A program made the translations under genes and the position numbers. DNA of 36,589 nucleotides from Patescibacteria group bacterium (GTDB lineage: Bacteria > Patescibacteriota > Saccharimonadia > Saccharimonadales > Saccharimonadaceae). The notes below the pieces were generated by a model. It did not search any database, was not told where the DNA came from, and saw nothing but the letters and a program-made list of their open reading frames with translations. Location of the stretch: NCBI GenBank assembly GCA_030156575.1, contig JASGMG010000003.1, positions 1-36,589 of the forward strand, read 5' to 3'. This document shows, piece by piece, positions 8,037 through 16,543 of this stretch. The number at the start of each line of letters is the position of its first letter. Position 1 is the first letter of the stretch.

Positions 8037-9290
8037 ATGAAGTTAAAGGGTGTTTGGGGATTTTTGCCATTTTGGGTCTTTTTAATGTTATTCAAATCTG
8101 GGGCTGATTTACATTTTAATTCTTTGTCACCTCTTGGAGAAAGAGTATTTCCTGTATGGGTTGTTGGTATTATAATTGGGTTATTTTCACTATTACAGAT
8201 GGTGTTGGACGTGCCTGCGGGATTATTGCTGGATAAATTTGGATATAGGAGATTATTAAAATTTACAACCGTTGTCTTTATAGTTGCAACACTTCTTCTT
8301 TTCTTATTTGGTTTAAATATGTATACATATATATTTACTTCATTTTTAAGTACTATAGGATGGCTCTTTTTAGGCCCAGGAGTTAACGCTTATGTAATAT
8401 CTCAAGCTTCTAAAAAGGAATCAAACAAATTTATATCATTTCGTGATATTTCTGGCTCTATTGGATCGGTCGTTGCGGGTATTCTTTTTGCTGTAACTAT
8501 AAGCTGTCCAGTGCAGGTTATGGCATTCATTGCTACTCTTTTTTTGGTAGTCTCATATGTTTTTATATTTTTATCACCAGATGACACTGAGAATGTTTGT
8601 ATTGAGAAAAAAATTCCAACTCAGGATTTTTATATAAAAAGGCGTTTTTTACATAAAGTAGTTAAGGCGATTTTTAAACTAAATCCTGTTAGTTCGTTTT
8701 TATTAATTTCTAGCTTAAGTTCTTCTATATTTTATTCAATAATATGTTTTGTAATACCATTAGTTATTGCACACACTGAGTCTCTGGGGATTATGAGTTG
8801 GAGTTTAGGAGTGTTTGACATAGCAATTATATTTGCTGGATTTGGTCTTGGAAAATTAGCAAAATTAATAAATAGGATTTTTTTAATTTTTCTGGGTCTA
8901 TTAGTATTTGGAGTTATGGGTACACTCTTGGGGTTTAATTTTGGAGTATGGTTTATTGTAATAGGGTTTATTGCTACGGTGGGTGATGAGATTGCAAGTT
9001 TATCTTTATGGTCATGGTTGTATGATTTAGATAAAGATCATGCAGAGGATGGGTTGATTTCTGGTGTGCTAAACTTGTCGCACGATTTAGGCTGGGCAAT
9101 CGGGCCTATATTAGGGGGTTTTCTTTATTATGGACTTGGTCCATCTTGGACGATTATGATTGGAGCGCTATTTCTTTTATTGGCTTGGTTTATATACACT
9201 ATTAAATTAGGTGCACTAAATATGACCATCAATTCAAATTCTAATATAGCCCCTAAAAAACCACATAAATTTCGTAATGGTAGATATTAA
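8037..9290 (+). CDS. MFS transporter (12-TM permease), first of a pair
   Basis: The protein has about 12 hydrophobic segments with the MFS loop-2 pattern LDKFGYRRLLK after the second segment and a repeat-like motif near the start of the second half. I place the start at ATG 8037 (417 aa), preceded by AAGG at 8027-8030. An upstream in-frame ATG at 8019 sits 7 nt after a -10-like box and could be a leaderless start (423 aa). The tail is hydrophilic and Asn/Lys-rich. The substrate cannot be read from sequence. The stop shares its last base with the next start (taATG), so the two permeases are translationally coupled and may work together. Confidence 0.85.
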   Translation: MKLKGVWGFLPFWVFLMLFKSGADLHFNSLSPLGERVFPVWVVGIIIGLFSLLQMVLDVPAGLLLDKFGYRRLLKFTTVVFIVATLLLFLFGLNMYTYIFTSFLSTIGWLFLGPGVNAYVISQASKKESNKFISFRDISGSIGSVVAGILFAVTISCPVQVMAFIATLFLVVSYVFIFLSPDDTENVCIEKKIPTQDFYIKRRFLHKVVKAIFKLNPVSSFLLISSLSSSIFYSIICFVIPLVIAHTESLGIMSWSLGVFDIAIIFAGFGLGKLAKLINRIFLIFLGLLVFGVMGTLLGFNFGVWFIVIGFIATVGDEIASLSLWSWLYDLDKDHAEDGLISGVLNLSHDLGWAIGPILGGFLYYGLGPSWTIMIGALFLLLAWFIYTIKLGALNMTINSNSNIAPKKPHKFRNGRY

Positions 9291-10483
9291 TGACAAGAAA
9301 CTATAAAGCGCTAGCTGTTCTTAAACTTTTAAAGAGCTCTATTGATATATTTATTAATAGTTTTTTTGTTCTTTATTTTTTATCTATCTCTAATAGCAAT
9401 ATTGTAGCTCTTGGAATTTATTATTTAATAATGTATTCAATATTATTTTTCACTATATTTTTATTAAGAAATAGGTGTAAATCTAAAAAAAGAATTAATT
9501 TATTGAGAATTGGTATTTTATTAAATCTATTGTTCTTTATATTATTATTTTTTATGCAAAATAATATAGTTACTTATTCTTGGTTTATAGCTATCGTATA
9601 TGGTCTAGAAGAAGGATTTTATTATTCTGTTTACAACAATTTTGAGTCTAGTGGAGTAGAAAACCATAAAAGAGCTAATTTTATCGGGGTCTATACAGCA
9701 ATTAAGTCGATATTAAAAATTATTATCCCAGTTATATTTGGTTCTGTTATAAGCTGGGGTGGCTTTGATAAATGTTTTGTGATTATCTTATTTCTTGCTG
9801 GGTTTCAACTAATTGTATCTGTAATATTTAAAGATAAATTTTATAAAGAAAGTGATATATTTGAATTTAGTGACTTTTTAAAATTAGTTAAAGCAAATAG
9901 TTTAGTTAGGAGATTGTACAGAGTATCTTTCTTCCAAGGCATGATATATAGTGGCGCATTTCAAAGCATAACTATGATATATATAGTGCGTACTTTTATG
10001 AGTGGTTTTAGCTTAGGGATATTTACCTCGATCTTTGCTATAGTTACGGGTGTTGTAGGCATGTATTTTGCTAAGTTGATTACTCCTAATTACTATAAAC
10101 CTAATTTAAAAGCTTCTTGTATTATGACCTTGTTGGCACTTGGTTTAATAATAATTCAATGTAATGTTATAACAGTAATTGTATTTAATCTTGTGCAGTC
10201 TTTTTCGAAAACTATAGTAGAGCTTATAAGCGAAAATTATAAGATTAGCATTTCGAATTTAAATGAAATAAAAGAAAAATATAAAGCAGAATATTTTATA
10301 GGGATGGAATTTTCTATGTGGGGAGGAAGGCTCACTGGTTATATGCTATTTATATTGCTCGCATTGTCAACTTCTCAGATATGGAGTGGTGGAATACTAA
10401 TTATATTTGGAATATTTATAATTTTATTTACAAATAATTTGATAAGATTACAGCGTCTAATTTCAAAGAAGCATCTTTTATAA
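9290..10483 (+). CDS. MFS-like membrane transporter, second of a pair
   Basis: The 397-aa protein has about 11-12 hydrophobic segments with short loops, matching a divergent MFS permease. The usual loop motifs are degenerate (LLRNRCKSKKRIN after the second segment). It overlaps the previous gene by one base and has no Shine-Dalgarno of its own, which points to coupled translation. Base composition is even more AT-rich than the core genes. The substrate is unknown. A heterodimeric exporter or a recent divergence from its neighbour are both possible, but the sequences look too different for a fresh duplication. Confidence 0.75.
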   Translation: MTRNYKALAVLKLLKSSIDIFINSFFVLYFLSISNSNIVALGIYYLIMYSILFFTIFLLRNRCKSKKRINLLRIGILLNLLFFILLFFMQNNIVTYSWFIAIVYGLEEGFYYSVYNNFESSGVENHKRANFIGVYTAIKSILKIIIPVIFGSVISWGGFDKCFVIILFLAGFQLIVSVIFKDKFYKESDIFEFSDFLKLVKANSLVRRLYRVSFFQGMIYSGAFQSITMIYIVRTFMSGFSLGIFTSIFAIVTGVVGMYFAKLITPNYYKPNLKASCIMTLLALGLIIIQCNVITVIVFNLVQSFSKTIVELISENYKISISNLNEIKEKYKAEYFIGMEFSMWGGRLTGYMLFILLALSTSQIWSGGILIIFGIFIILFTNNLIRLQRLISKKHLL

Positions 10484-10580
10484 GAACTCATTCTTTAGAT
10501 GTTCTAGCCTAGAAAGGTAACAAATAATACAAGTCTTTTGACGTAATTGAATTTATAGCCTAGTTGAGATAAATCACTTA

Positions 10581-10589
10581 TGTTATAAT
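10581..10589 (+). promoter_or_regulatory. extended -10 promoter TGTTATAAT directly upstream of a start codon
   Basis: TGT then TATAAT at 10584-10589. Only 6 nt separate it from the ATG at 10596, so the transcript would begin at or within a base or two of the start codon (leaderless). No good -35 at 16-18 nt is visible, as expected for extended -10 promoters. Confidence 0.65.
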
Positions 10590-10595
10590 TCGACT

Positions 10596-11144
10596 ATGAA
10601 TAAAGTTAAAAGCTTTTTTAATCTAGTGTTTAGTCATTTTACGAAATTCATTAAAAAAAGAAGAATGATCTCTATTATATTGTTGATAACTATTCTTATT
10701 GTTTCTTGTGTGGTAGTTTATTTTGTCTTTATAAAAACAAAAGCTGATAGAGATATATTAGAACCGTCCGCTGAAGACGTCTCAACTATAGCGGTTGAAA
10801 CTAGTAGATTGGATATTAAAGAATGGGGAATAAGTTTACCTGTTAATAATAACATCTTAGGAGACGTGTCTTATAAAGTAGATGATTATGTATCAATAAC
10901 CTTTTCTTTTTCAAATTTAAATAGTTTTGATTTTGCTAAAGAAGGTTGTACTAATTTAAACAAAGACTCGTGGGGGCTATTTAGGGTAACTGATATTCCT
11001 AGTGAATCATCAGAAGATACTTCTTATTATAGAGTTATAGATGAATATACTTTTGTACCTAATCATCCTGGCATAGTTTGCGACAGTTTAGCCGAATTAA
11101 ATTCGGCTTATAGTTTTATGGTTAGTGGTATAAAGAAAGATTAA
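10596..11144 (+). CDS. membrane-anchored extracytoplasmic protein, unknown function
   Basis: The 182-aa product has a basic N-terminus (KFIKKRRM), a single membrane segment at about residues 25-46, and an extracytoplasmic domain of about 135 residues predicted as mostly beta. Two Cys residues (EGCTNL and IVCDSL) flank that domain and may form a disulfide. There is no Shine-Dalgarno, and the promoter geometry suggests a leaderless message. It is followed after 2 nt by the large secreted protein gene, so the two are likely one operon with related surface roles. Family not recognised. Confidence 0.7.
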   Translation: MNKVKSFFNLVFSHFTKFIKKRRMISIILLITILIVSCVVVYFVFIKTKADRDILEPSAEDVSTIAVETSRLDIKEWGISLPVNNNILGDVSYKVDDYVSITFSFSNLNSFDFAKEGCTNLNKDSWGLFRVTDIPSESSEDTSYYRVIDEYTFVPNHPGIVCDSLAELNSAYSFMVSGIKKD

Positions 11145-11146
11145 TT

Positions 11147-13816
11147 ATGTTGTTTAATATACACTTTGAGAATAAATCTAAATACATATATTTAGTTATA
11201 CCCTTATTTATTCTTATATTCTTTAGTTCCTTGGTTGTTGCCAATCCAGCTCACGCTGAGGACTTAAGGAACGGAACTGATTATAGTGGTCTGTATAAAA
11301 CAGGTGTTAATAGCAGTGGTAATAAATTAGGCTATAATGAGCCCGATCCACATTGGACATTATCAAAAATATACAACGTAGCAGGTTTACCAACTTGTCA
11401 AGATAATCCTACTACAAATAAAACTGTTTACTATCCTAATAGCCCAGCTACTACTGTTGTTGAAAGAGGCGATGGTGGGGTTAATGTTATCAATGATAAT
11501 GGCTTAATGATTGGAGTTGGCTATTCTGCTGCTTTATTTACTTACGATGATCATAGTTGGGTATGGTGGACTCAAGTTAATCCAAGTGCCAGATGGATTA
11601 GTCAAAATATGAAAGGTCGGCATTTTCATACAGTTAGTTGCCCAGATCCATCATATAACGGTGGAAATATAACTGCTGAAAAAGCGAATGTTTTTGTTTT
11701 TACTCTTAAGAACATAGCTATAAATAATAATAAAATTGATCTTAACTCTATTGGTCTTTTTATGAACATAGACGCTGATAACTGGGTATCTGTGTCAGTT
11801 AATGGTAATTTAATGACACCTACTAGCCCGACAATCAATAATACTATTGATGGTAAGAAGTGGGTTTCTCCAGACTTTACTACAAATGAGACTAGTAGAT
11901 TTGAATGGGCAGCTTCTCCTGGCGTCTTTAAACAGTCAGGTAATACCATTGAAGTGCATGTTTTGAGCACATTAACGAATGTTGGAATGATTGTTACTAA
12001 TATTGGTTTGACTGGATCTGCTACTGAGCCACCTCCATCTGTAGCTAGCGAATGTTGGCCAAGAAAATATTCAGTAAGTGTGTCTTCTGATTATTATGGC
12101 GTGGTCCCTGTTGTTGTTACAGCTAATTATATTGATGAGAACGGCGCTTATCATAGTGATGTAGTAGGTGTTCACAGTAGCTCGGTATCAAATGTACCTA
12201 TAGACAAAAAATATTCAACTTCTCATAATCTAACGTTTTCTTTTAGGGATGCAAGAACTAGGTATAAACAAATTGTAGTAGTATACGCTGGTTGTAGTTC
12301 GTATTCTACTGGAACAGGTGAAGACACTGTAACTCATACTTTTTGTTGGCCTACTAAGTATGCAATAGTTACTGATGCAGCTCGTAGCTATTCTCCGATG
12401 ACTGTAGGCCCTTGTTATAACTATCGCCTTAAGACTGACATTAATCTTACTAGCGCTACCAATGCGGTGGAAGTGGGTACTGGTATAATGACATCAACAA
12501 CGCTTACTGATAGACCAAATCATCTTACTGAGCTACCTCATATAGGATATCCACACACACGAACAAAAGTTGGAGTAGAATCTATTGTAACAAAGCTAAT
12601 ATATTCATCTCAAGCTCTTTCTACGGTTGCAAAGAGTTTAGGCAATCAACACTCGGATAATTCACCGTGTAGCCAATTTAGTCCAGATCTTAGATGTACT
12701 AGTGTTTCGTCAAAAACTTATTCGTCGCCAATTGCGGTGGATGCGACTATGTCTGGAAATGCAAACAGCGAAGTAGATGATGTCCCTGCCGGTAGTGATA
12801 TATGCTTTGTGCATTCTACACGATATTTTTCAAGTGAGAGTACTGGAAATGGTGGTGAAGTTAATAATGAAGATGTATATTATCATTCAAAGGTTGTTTG
12901 TCATACTGTTTACAAAAAACCCAGGGTTCAGATTTGGGGCGGTGATTTAATAACGGGTCGTTCTTTTGGGTCTACTATGGCCAGTGCTAATGAGGTTAGT
13001 ACTAGTACCTCTATAAAGTCGGGTAGGATGTATGGTAGTTGGGTAGAATATGGTATATTTGCATCTGGTACGGTGTCTGGTATGGGTTCTGGTTCGGCTT
13101 TTGTTAATTCACTAGGGTTAAATGTTAGTAATCAATGTGATTATAGTAAATTAACCTTTGCGAATACTAAAATAGGATCAACTAGTTGCACTAATACTAC
13201 GGCGTTGGGCAATTATTCATCAGGTAGTACTATCCCAGATGTATCTGCAACTTTTCCAACTTCTATTGCAAATAGTTTGAATACGTCTGATGGAGTTGAT
13301 TTGTCTAATGTTGCTACTGGTGTGTATACAACGAATAGTGATTTTACAATAAAAGGTAGTTCGATAACTCTTGGTAAATGGATTGTTATTAATGCTCCTA
13401 ACTCCACTGTGACAATTACTGGTGATATTAACTATAGTAATGAGTTTATTGATCATGTTAATAAAATTCCTCAAGTTGTTATTATCGCAAAGAATATAAA
13501 TATAATTGATAATGTTGGTAATATTGATTCCTGGTTAATAGCTAAGAATGGTTACGTGAATACATGTTCTTCCGTACCAAATATTAGTAGTTTAACTACT
13601 GTAACATGTAGTAAACAATTAATTGTTCATGGCCCAGTTATGGCTAAAAAGTTATATTTAAGACGCACGTATGGCTCTGGTGTAGGCACTAATAGTGGAG
13701 AGCCTGCTGAGATATTTGATTTACGAACTGATGCCTATCTTTGGGCTGCGAATAGGGCAAAAGATGCCGGTAGCATTCAGACAGTTTATACTTTTGAGCT
13801 CCCACCTAGATTCTAG
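11147..13816 (+). CDS. large secreted surface protein (889 aa)
   Basis: A signal peptide is clear: a short basic start, a hydrophobic core at about residues 14-31, and NPAHA|ED with cleavage expected after Ala37. The mature protein is Ser/Thr/Asn/Val-rich with few Lys. It carries scattered Cys that could form disulfides (for example GLPTCQDN, SECWPRKY, TFCWPTKY). The two Cys-Trp-Pro segments suggest a repeated domain at about residues 300-430. The C-terminal 200 residues (GDINYSN..., QVVIIAKNINI, SWLIAKNG, VHGPVMAKKLYLRRTYG, EIFDLRTDAYLW, ending VYTFELPPRF) look like a compact beta-solenoid-type module that I recall as recurring in large CPR surface proteins. No sortase motif or C-terminal anchor is seen. 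Adhesin or host-contact roles are inference. Confidence 0.8.
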   Translation: MLFNIHFENKSKYIYLVIPLFILIFFSSLVVANPAHAEDLRNGTDYSGLYKTGVNSSGNKLGYNEPDPHWTLSKIYNVAGLPTCQDNPTTNKTVYYPNSPATTVVERGDGGVNVINDNGLMIGVGYSAALFTYDDHSWVWWTQVNPSARWISQNMKGRHFHTVSCPDPSYNGGNITAEKANVFVFTLKNIAINNNKIDLNSIGLFMNIDADNWVSVSVNGNLMTPTSPTINNTIDGKKWVSPDFTTNETSRFEWAASPGVFKQSGNTIEVHVLSTLTNVGMIVTNIGLTGSATEPPPSVASECWPRKYSVSVSSDYYGVVPVVVTANYIDENGAYHSDVVGVHSSSVSNVPIDKKYSTSHNLTFSFRDARTRYKQIVVVYAGCSSYSTGTGEDTVTHTFCWPTKYAIVTDAARSYSPMTVGPCYNYRLKTDINLTSATNAVEVGTGIMTSTTLTDRPNHLTELPHIGYPHTRTKVGVESIVTKLIYSSQALSTVAKSLGNQHSDNSPCSQFSPDLRCTSVSSKTYSSPIAVDATMSGNANSEVDDVPAGSDICFVHSTRYFSSESTGNGGEVNNEDVYYHSKVVCHTVYKKPRVQIWGGDLITGRSFGSTMASANEVSTSTSIKSGRMYGSWVEYGIFASGTVSGMGSGSAFVNSLGLNVSNQCDYSKLTFANTKIGSTSCTNTTALGNYSSGSTIPDVSATFPTSIANSLNTSDGVDLSNVATGVYTTNSDFTIKGSSITLGKWIVINAPNSTVTITGDINYSNEFIDHVNKIPQVVIIAKNINIIDNVGNIDSWLIAKNGYVNTCSSVPNISSLTTVTCSKQLIVHGPVMAKKLYLRRTYGSGVGTNSGEPAEIFDLRTDAYLWAANRAKDAGSIQTVYTFELPPRF

Positions 13817-13836
13817 ATTATTATAAAAATGATCCA

Positions 13837-13866
13837 TTGCTTTTAATGCTTATGTTTGTGTATAAT
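13837..13866 (+). promoter_or_regulatory. promoter of the pilM-pilC operon
   Basis: TTGCTT (13837-13842), an 18-nt spacer, and TATAAT (13861-13866). Transcription would begin near 13873, downstream of the GGAGG at 13867-13871. If the start site is right, the Shine-Dalgarno would not be in the mRNA and pilM would be translated from a leader of about 4 nt. A further upstream start would restore it. Confidence 0.55.
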
Positions 13867-13876
13867 GGAGGTTAAT

Positions 13877-14926
13877 ATGATATCAATAAAGGGAATGGGC
13901 GACTTCTTTGCACTGGACATAGGAACTAATGCTGTTCGAGTAGTTCAGCTTTCTACTGCTGGACCTGATAATTGGAATTTATTACATTATGGGTATGTTC
14001 CAGTAGATGAAAAAATGTCTAGCAGCGATTCGACTGAATCTATGCGTAAGCTTGGGGAGTCTATAATGACTGCGGTTGGTCAAAGTGGAATAAAAGAAAA
14101 GAATATAGTTATTGGAATGCCGTCAAGCAAGACTTTTACCACAGTTGTTGATATACCAAATATGAGTGAACCCGAACTTAAAAATACTATAAAATATCAA
14201 ATAGACCAATATATTCCTATGTCAATTGATGATGCGAAAGTAGACTGGGCTTTACTTGGACAGTCGCTTCATGATCCAAAACAACAGGAGGTGTTATTAA
14301 CTAGCACTTCGAATAAATATGCTGAAGAAAGGCTTGAATTTATAGAAGGTCTCGGTTTTAATGTTATCGCAGCTGAACCAGACTCTGTAGCTATGGTCCG
14401 ATCGCTTTTACCAAAGGGGTTGCAGGATGCTCGATTAATCATTGATATGGGAGAGAGATCTACCGATTTAGCTGTTACTTTTAATGATAGCCCAAGATTA
14501 GTTCGCAATATACCAACTGGGCTTAATTCAATAGTTAAGGCTGCGTCACAAAATTTAAATATTCAAAATGATCAAGCTAGACAATTTATTCTTAAATTTG
14601 GACTTTCTACAGATAGATTAGAAGGACAGGTTTATAGGTCTATAGAAGGAACGCTTGATAACTTTGCGGCTGAATTGATAAAGTCTATAAAGTTTTTCCA
14701 AACTCGCTATCCTAATACAGCTGTTGGTGGCATCTTGTTATCGGGATTCTCTGCTGTTGTTCCAAAGTTAGGAGATTATATAGCTTCAAAAACCGGAATT
14801 TCTTGTAGTGTTGCAAATCCATGGCAAAAGGTTAGGGTTAGCCAGGCTGATCAGCAACAGCTTGGCTCTATTGCTTCTGAATTTGCTACAGTCATAGGTC
14901 TAGCTGAGCGGAGAAACCTAAAATGA
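13877..14926 (+). CDS. pilM: type IV pilus assembly protein PilM
   Basis: PilM is an actin-fold cytoplasmic protein that recruits PilN at the inner face of the membrane. The family start FFALDIGTNAVRVVQLS supplies the phosphate-1 loop, and LIIDMGERSTDLAVTF the phosphate-2 loop. GGILLSGFSAVVPKLGDYIA matches the adenosine motif. I use ATG 13877 (349 aa) because GGAGG lies 5 nt upstream. In-frame codons at 13856 (TTG) and 13865 (ATG) overlap the promoter -10. The stop overlaps the pilN start (ATGA). Confidence 0.93.
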   Translation: MISIKGMGDFFALDIGTNAVRVVQLSTAGPDNWNLLHYGYVPVDEKMSSSDSTESMRKLGESIMTAVGQSGIKEKNIVIGMPSSKTFTTVVDIPNMSEPELKNTIKYQIDQYIPMSIDDAKVDWALLGQSLHDPKQQEVLLTSTSNKYAEERLEFIEGLGFNVIAAEPDSVAMVRSLLPKGLQDARLIIDMGERSTDLAVTFNDSPRLVRNIPTGLNSIVKAASQNLNIQNDQARQFILKFGLSTDRLEGQVYRSIEGTLDNFAAELIKSIKFFQTRYPNTAVGGILLSGFSAVVPKLGDYIASKTGISCSVANPWQKVRVSQADQQQLGSIASEFATVIGLAERRNLK

Positions 14927-15651
14927 TTGAAGTAAATCTTATACCTGATGTCAAACAGGAATTGATACGTACTAGACGAATACAATCTGCGGTTATCACT
15001 ACGACTATATTAGTAGGGTTGGCTTCAATTGCAATTGTAGCATTGTTAGCCTTTTGGGTTTTTGCAGTTCAGGCTGTAAGAAGTAATCTTGCTGATACTC
15101 AAATAAAAGAGGGCAGTAAACAACTAGAAAGCATTGAAGATTTATCTAAAGTGCTCACTATTCAAAATCAGCTAACTAAGATAACTGATTTAAATACAGG
15201 TAAACATATCGATTCAAGAACATTTGGTGTCTTATCTGTTATTATTCCGACTGCACCAAATGACATTCAAGTATCTAAATTCACCGTAGATTCAAATGAA
15301 AGTACCATAACGCTTGAAGCCCAAGCATACAATGGTTATTCCGCAGTAGAAATATTTAAAAAGACTGTAGAAGGTGCAGCTATAAAATATACAGATAGCA
15401 ATGGTGATCAACAGCAGGTTCCGTTAGCTTCAGATATAGTAGTGAGTGATGCAAGTTATGGCAAGGACTCGTCCGGTGTTAGGGTGCTTCGATTTAATTT
15501 TAGTTTTAATTATACGGAAGAGTTATTATCCCCATCTGCAAAAAACGTTACGACTATTATAACCAATAACGGTAATGTTACTGATTCTTATCTAGGTGTG
15601 CCTAACAGTATATTTGTTAATAGGGCTGCAGACCTAAAGGAGAATAACTAA
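14923..15651 (+). CDS. pilN: type IV pilus assembly protein PilN
   Basis: The N-terminus IEVNLIPDVKQELIRTRR is the PilN peptide that docks in PilM (usually INLLP). One membrane segment follows at about residues 24-50, then a coiled-coil-like stretch (SNLADTQIKEGSKQLESIEDL) and an extracytoplasmic domain. The 242-aa length is slightly above average because of the C-terminal tail. GGAG at 14910-14913 lies inside the end of pilM. The order M-N-O is conserved in type IV pilus loci and supports the name despite low sequence conservation. Confidence 0.82.
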   Translation: MIEVNLIPDVKQELIRTRRIQSAVITTTILVGLASIAIVALLAFWVFAVQAVRSNLADTQIKEGSKQLESIEDLSKVLTIQNQLTKITDLNTGKHIDSRTFGVLSVIIPTAPNDIQVSKFTVDSNESTITLEAQAYNGYSAVEIFKKTVEGAAIKYTDSNGDQQQVPLASDIVVSDASYGKDSSGVRVLRFNFSFNYTEELLSPSAKNVTTIITNNGNVTDSYLGVPNSIFVNRAADLKENN

Positions 15652-15653
15652 AC

Positions 15654-16310
15654 ATGCAAGCTAAAATGACAGCAATTCGTAAGCGTACTCAAATCGAAAA
15701 TTCGAATCGCACTATGTTTGTATGGATTGCCGGTGTATCTGTTGTTTTTGGATTTGCTTTAGTTGCTTCTATATTCTTAGTGCAAATGATTACTTTTAAT
15801 GAAAGAGTTTTACAAGAAAAAAACAATACAGTGAATACTTTGGCTTTAAATAATAACAATATATCCGAACTAGAATCTCAGATTAGAGTTCTAGATACTA
15901 ATCAATCTTTGATTGGCATTAAATCAAATCCTGATGATCAAGCTATACAAGTAATTCTAGATGCATTACCTTCAGATAGAAATGAACTTGCTTTAGGAGC
16001 TTCTCTTCAGAATGTGCTTTTGGCAAATATAGATGGGCTTACTCTAGAGTCGTTACAAGTAAACTCAAAAGAAGACACTCTTGCATCTGAATCTAATTCT
16101 GGTAATGAAATAGCTTTTAGTTTTACTGTTATCGGTAACCAAGAAGTTTTGAAAAAAGTGTTAACTAATTTGGAGAAGTCGATAAGAACTATAGACGTTA
16201 TATATATGAATGTCGAGGGTAGTGGTGATCAACTTACTATGACGATTCAGGCTAAAGCTTTTTATGAACCAACTAGAGTAGTTAAGTTAGAGGATAAAAC
16301 GGTAAAATAA
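15654..16310 (+). CDS. pilO: type IV pilus assembly protein PilO-like
   Basis: The product has a basic N-terminus, one membrane segment at about residues 22-45, a coiled-coil-like stretch (NERVLQEKNNTVNTLALNNNNISELESQI, about 50-78), and a globular extracytoplasmic domain. This is the PilO topology. Sequence identity is weak, so the call rests on topology and position after pilN and before pilB. AAAGGAG begins about 18 nt before the ATG. The stop shares a base with the next start. Confidence 0.7.
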   Translation: MQAKMTAIRKRTQIENSNRTMFVWIAGVSVVFGFALVASIFLVQMITFNERVLQEKNNTVNTLALNNNNISELESQIRVLDTNQSLIGIKSNPDDQAIQVILDALPSDRNELALGASLQNVLLANIDGLTLESLQVNSKEDTLASESNSGNEIAFSFTVIGNQEVLKKVLTNLEKSIRTIDVIYMNVEGSGDQLTMTIQAKAFYEPTRVVKLEDKTVK

Positions 16311-16531
16311 TGAAAAAAACAGATATAACAATGATAATATTAATAGCATCGTTTAGTGTATTGATTGCTTTTTTTGTAGCAAAAAGTTTATTTGGTAGCG
16401 TGTATAATGGCACTGCTATAGTTAAAACTATCGATAAAATAGATTCATCTATAACCGAGCCTAGTCCAGAAATATTCAATAAAAATGCTATAAACCCAGC
16501 TGTCCAGGTTCAAATTGACGGAAATAATTAG
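16310..16531 (+). CDS. small single-pass membrane protein of the pilus operon
   Basis: The 73-aa product has a membrane segment at about residues 7-28 and a polar extracytoplasmic tail ending VQVQIDGNN. It starts on the last base of pilO and lies 12 nt before pilB, so it is almost certainly co-translated with the pilus genes. Its place corresponds to pilP in proteobacterial loci, but it lacks a lipobox and is much shorter than PilP, so equivalence is not claimed. Confidence 0.7.
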   Translation: MKKTDITMIILIASFSVLIAFFVAKSLFGSVYNGTAIVKTIDKIDSSITEPSPEIFNKNAINPAVQVQIDGNN

Positions 16532-16543
16532 AGGTTGTAATCT

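Noticed and set aside
13856-13876. earlier pilM starts at TTG 13856 or ATG 13865
   Set aside because: They overlap the -10 box, and the GGAGG is correctly spaced only for ATG 13877.
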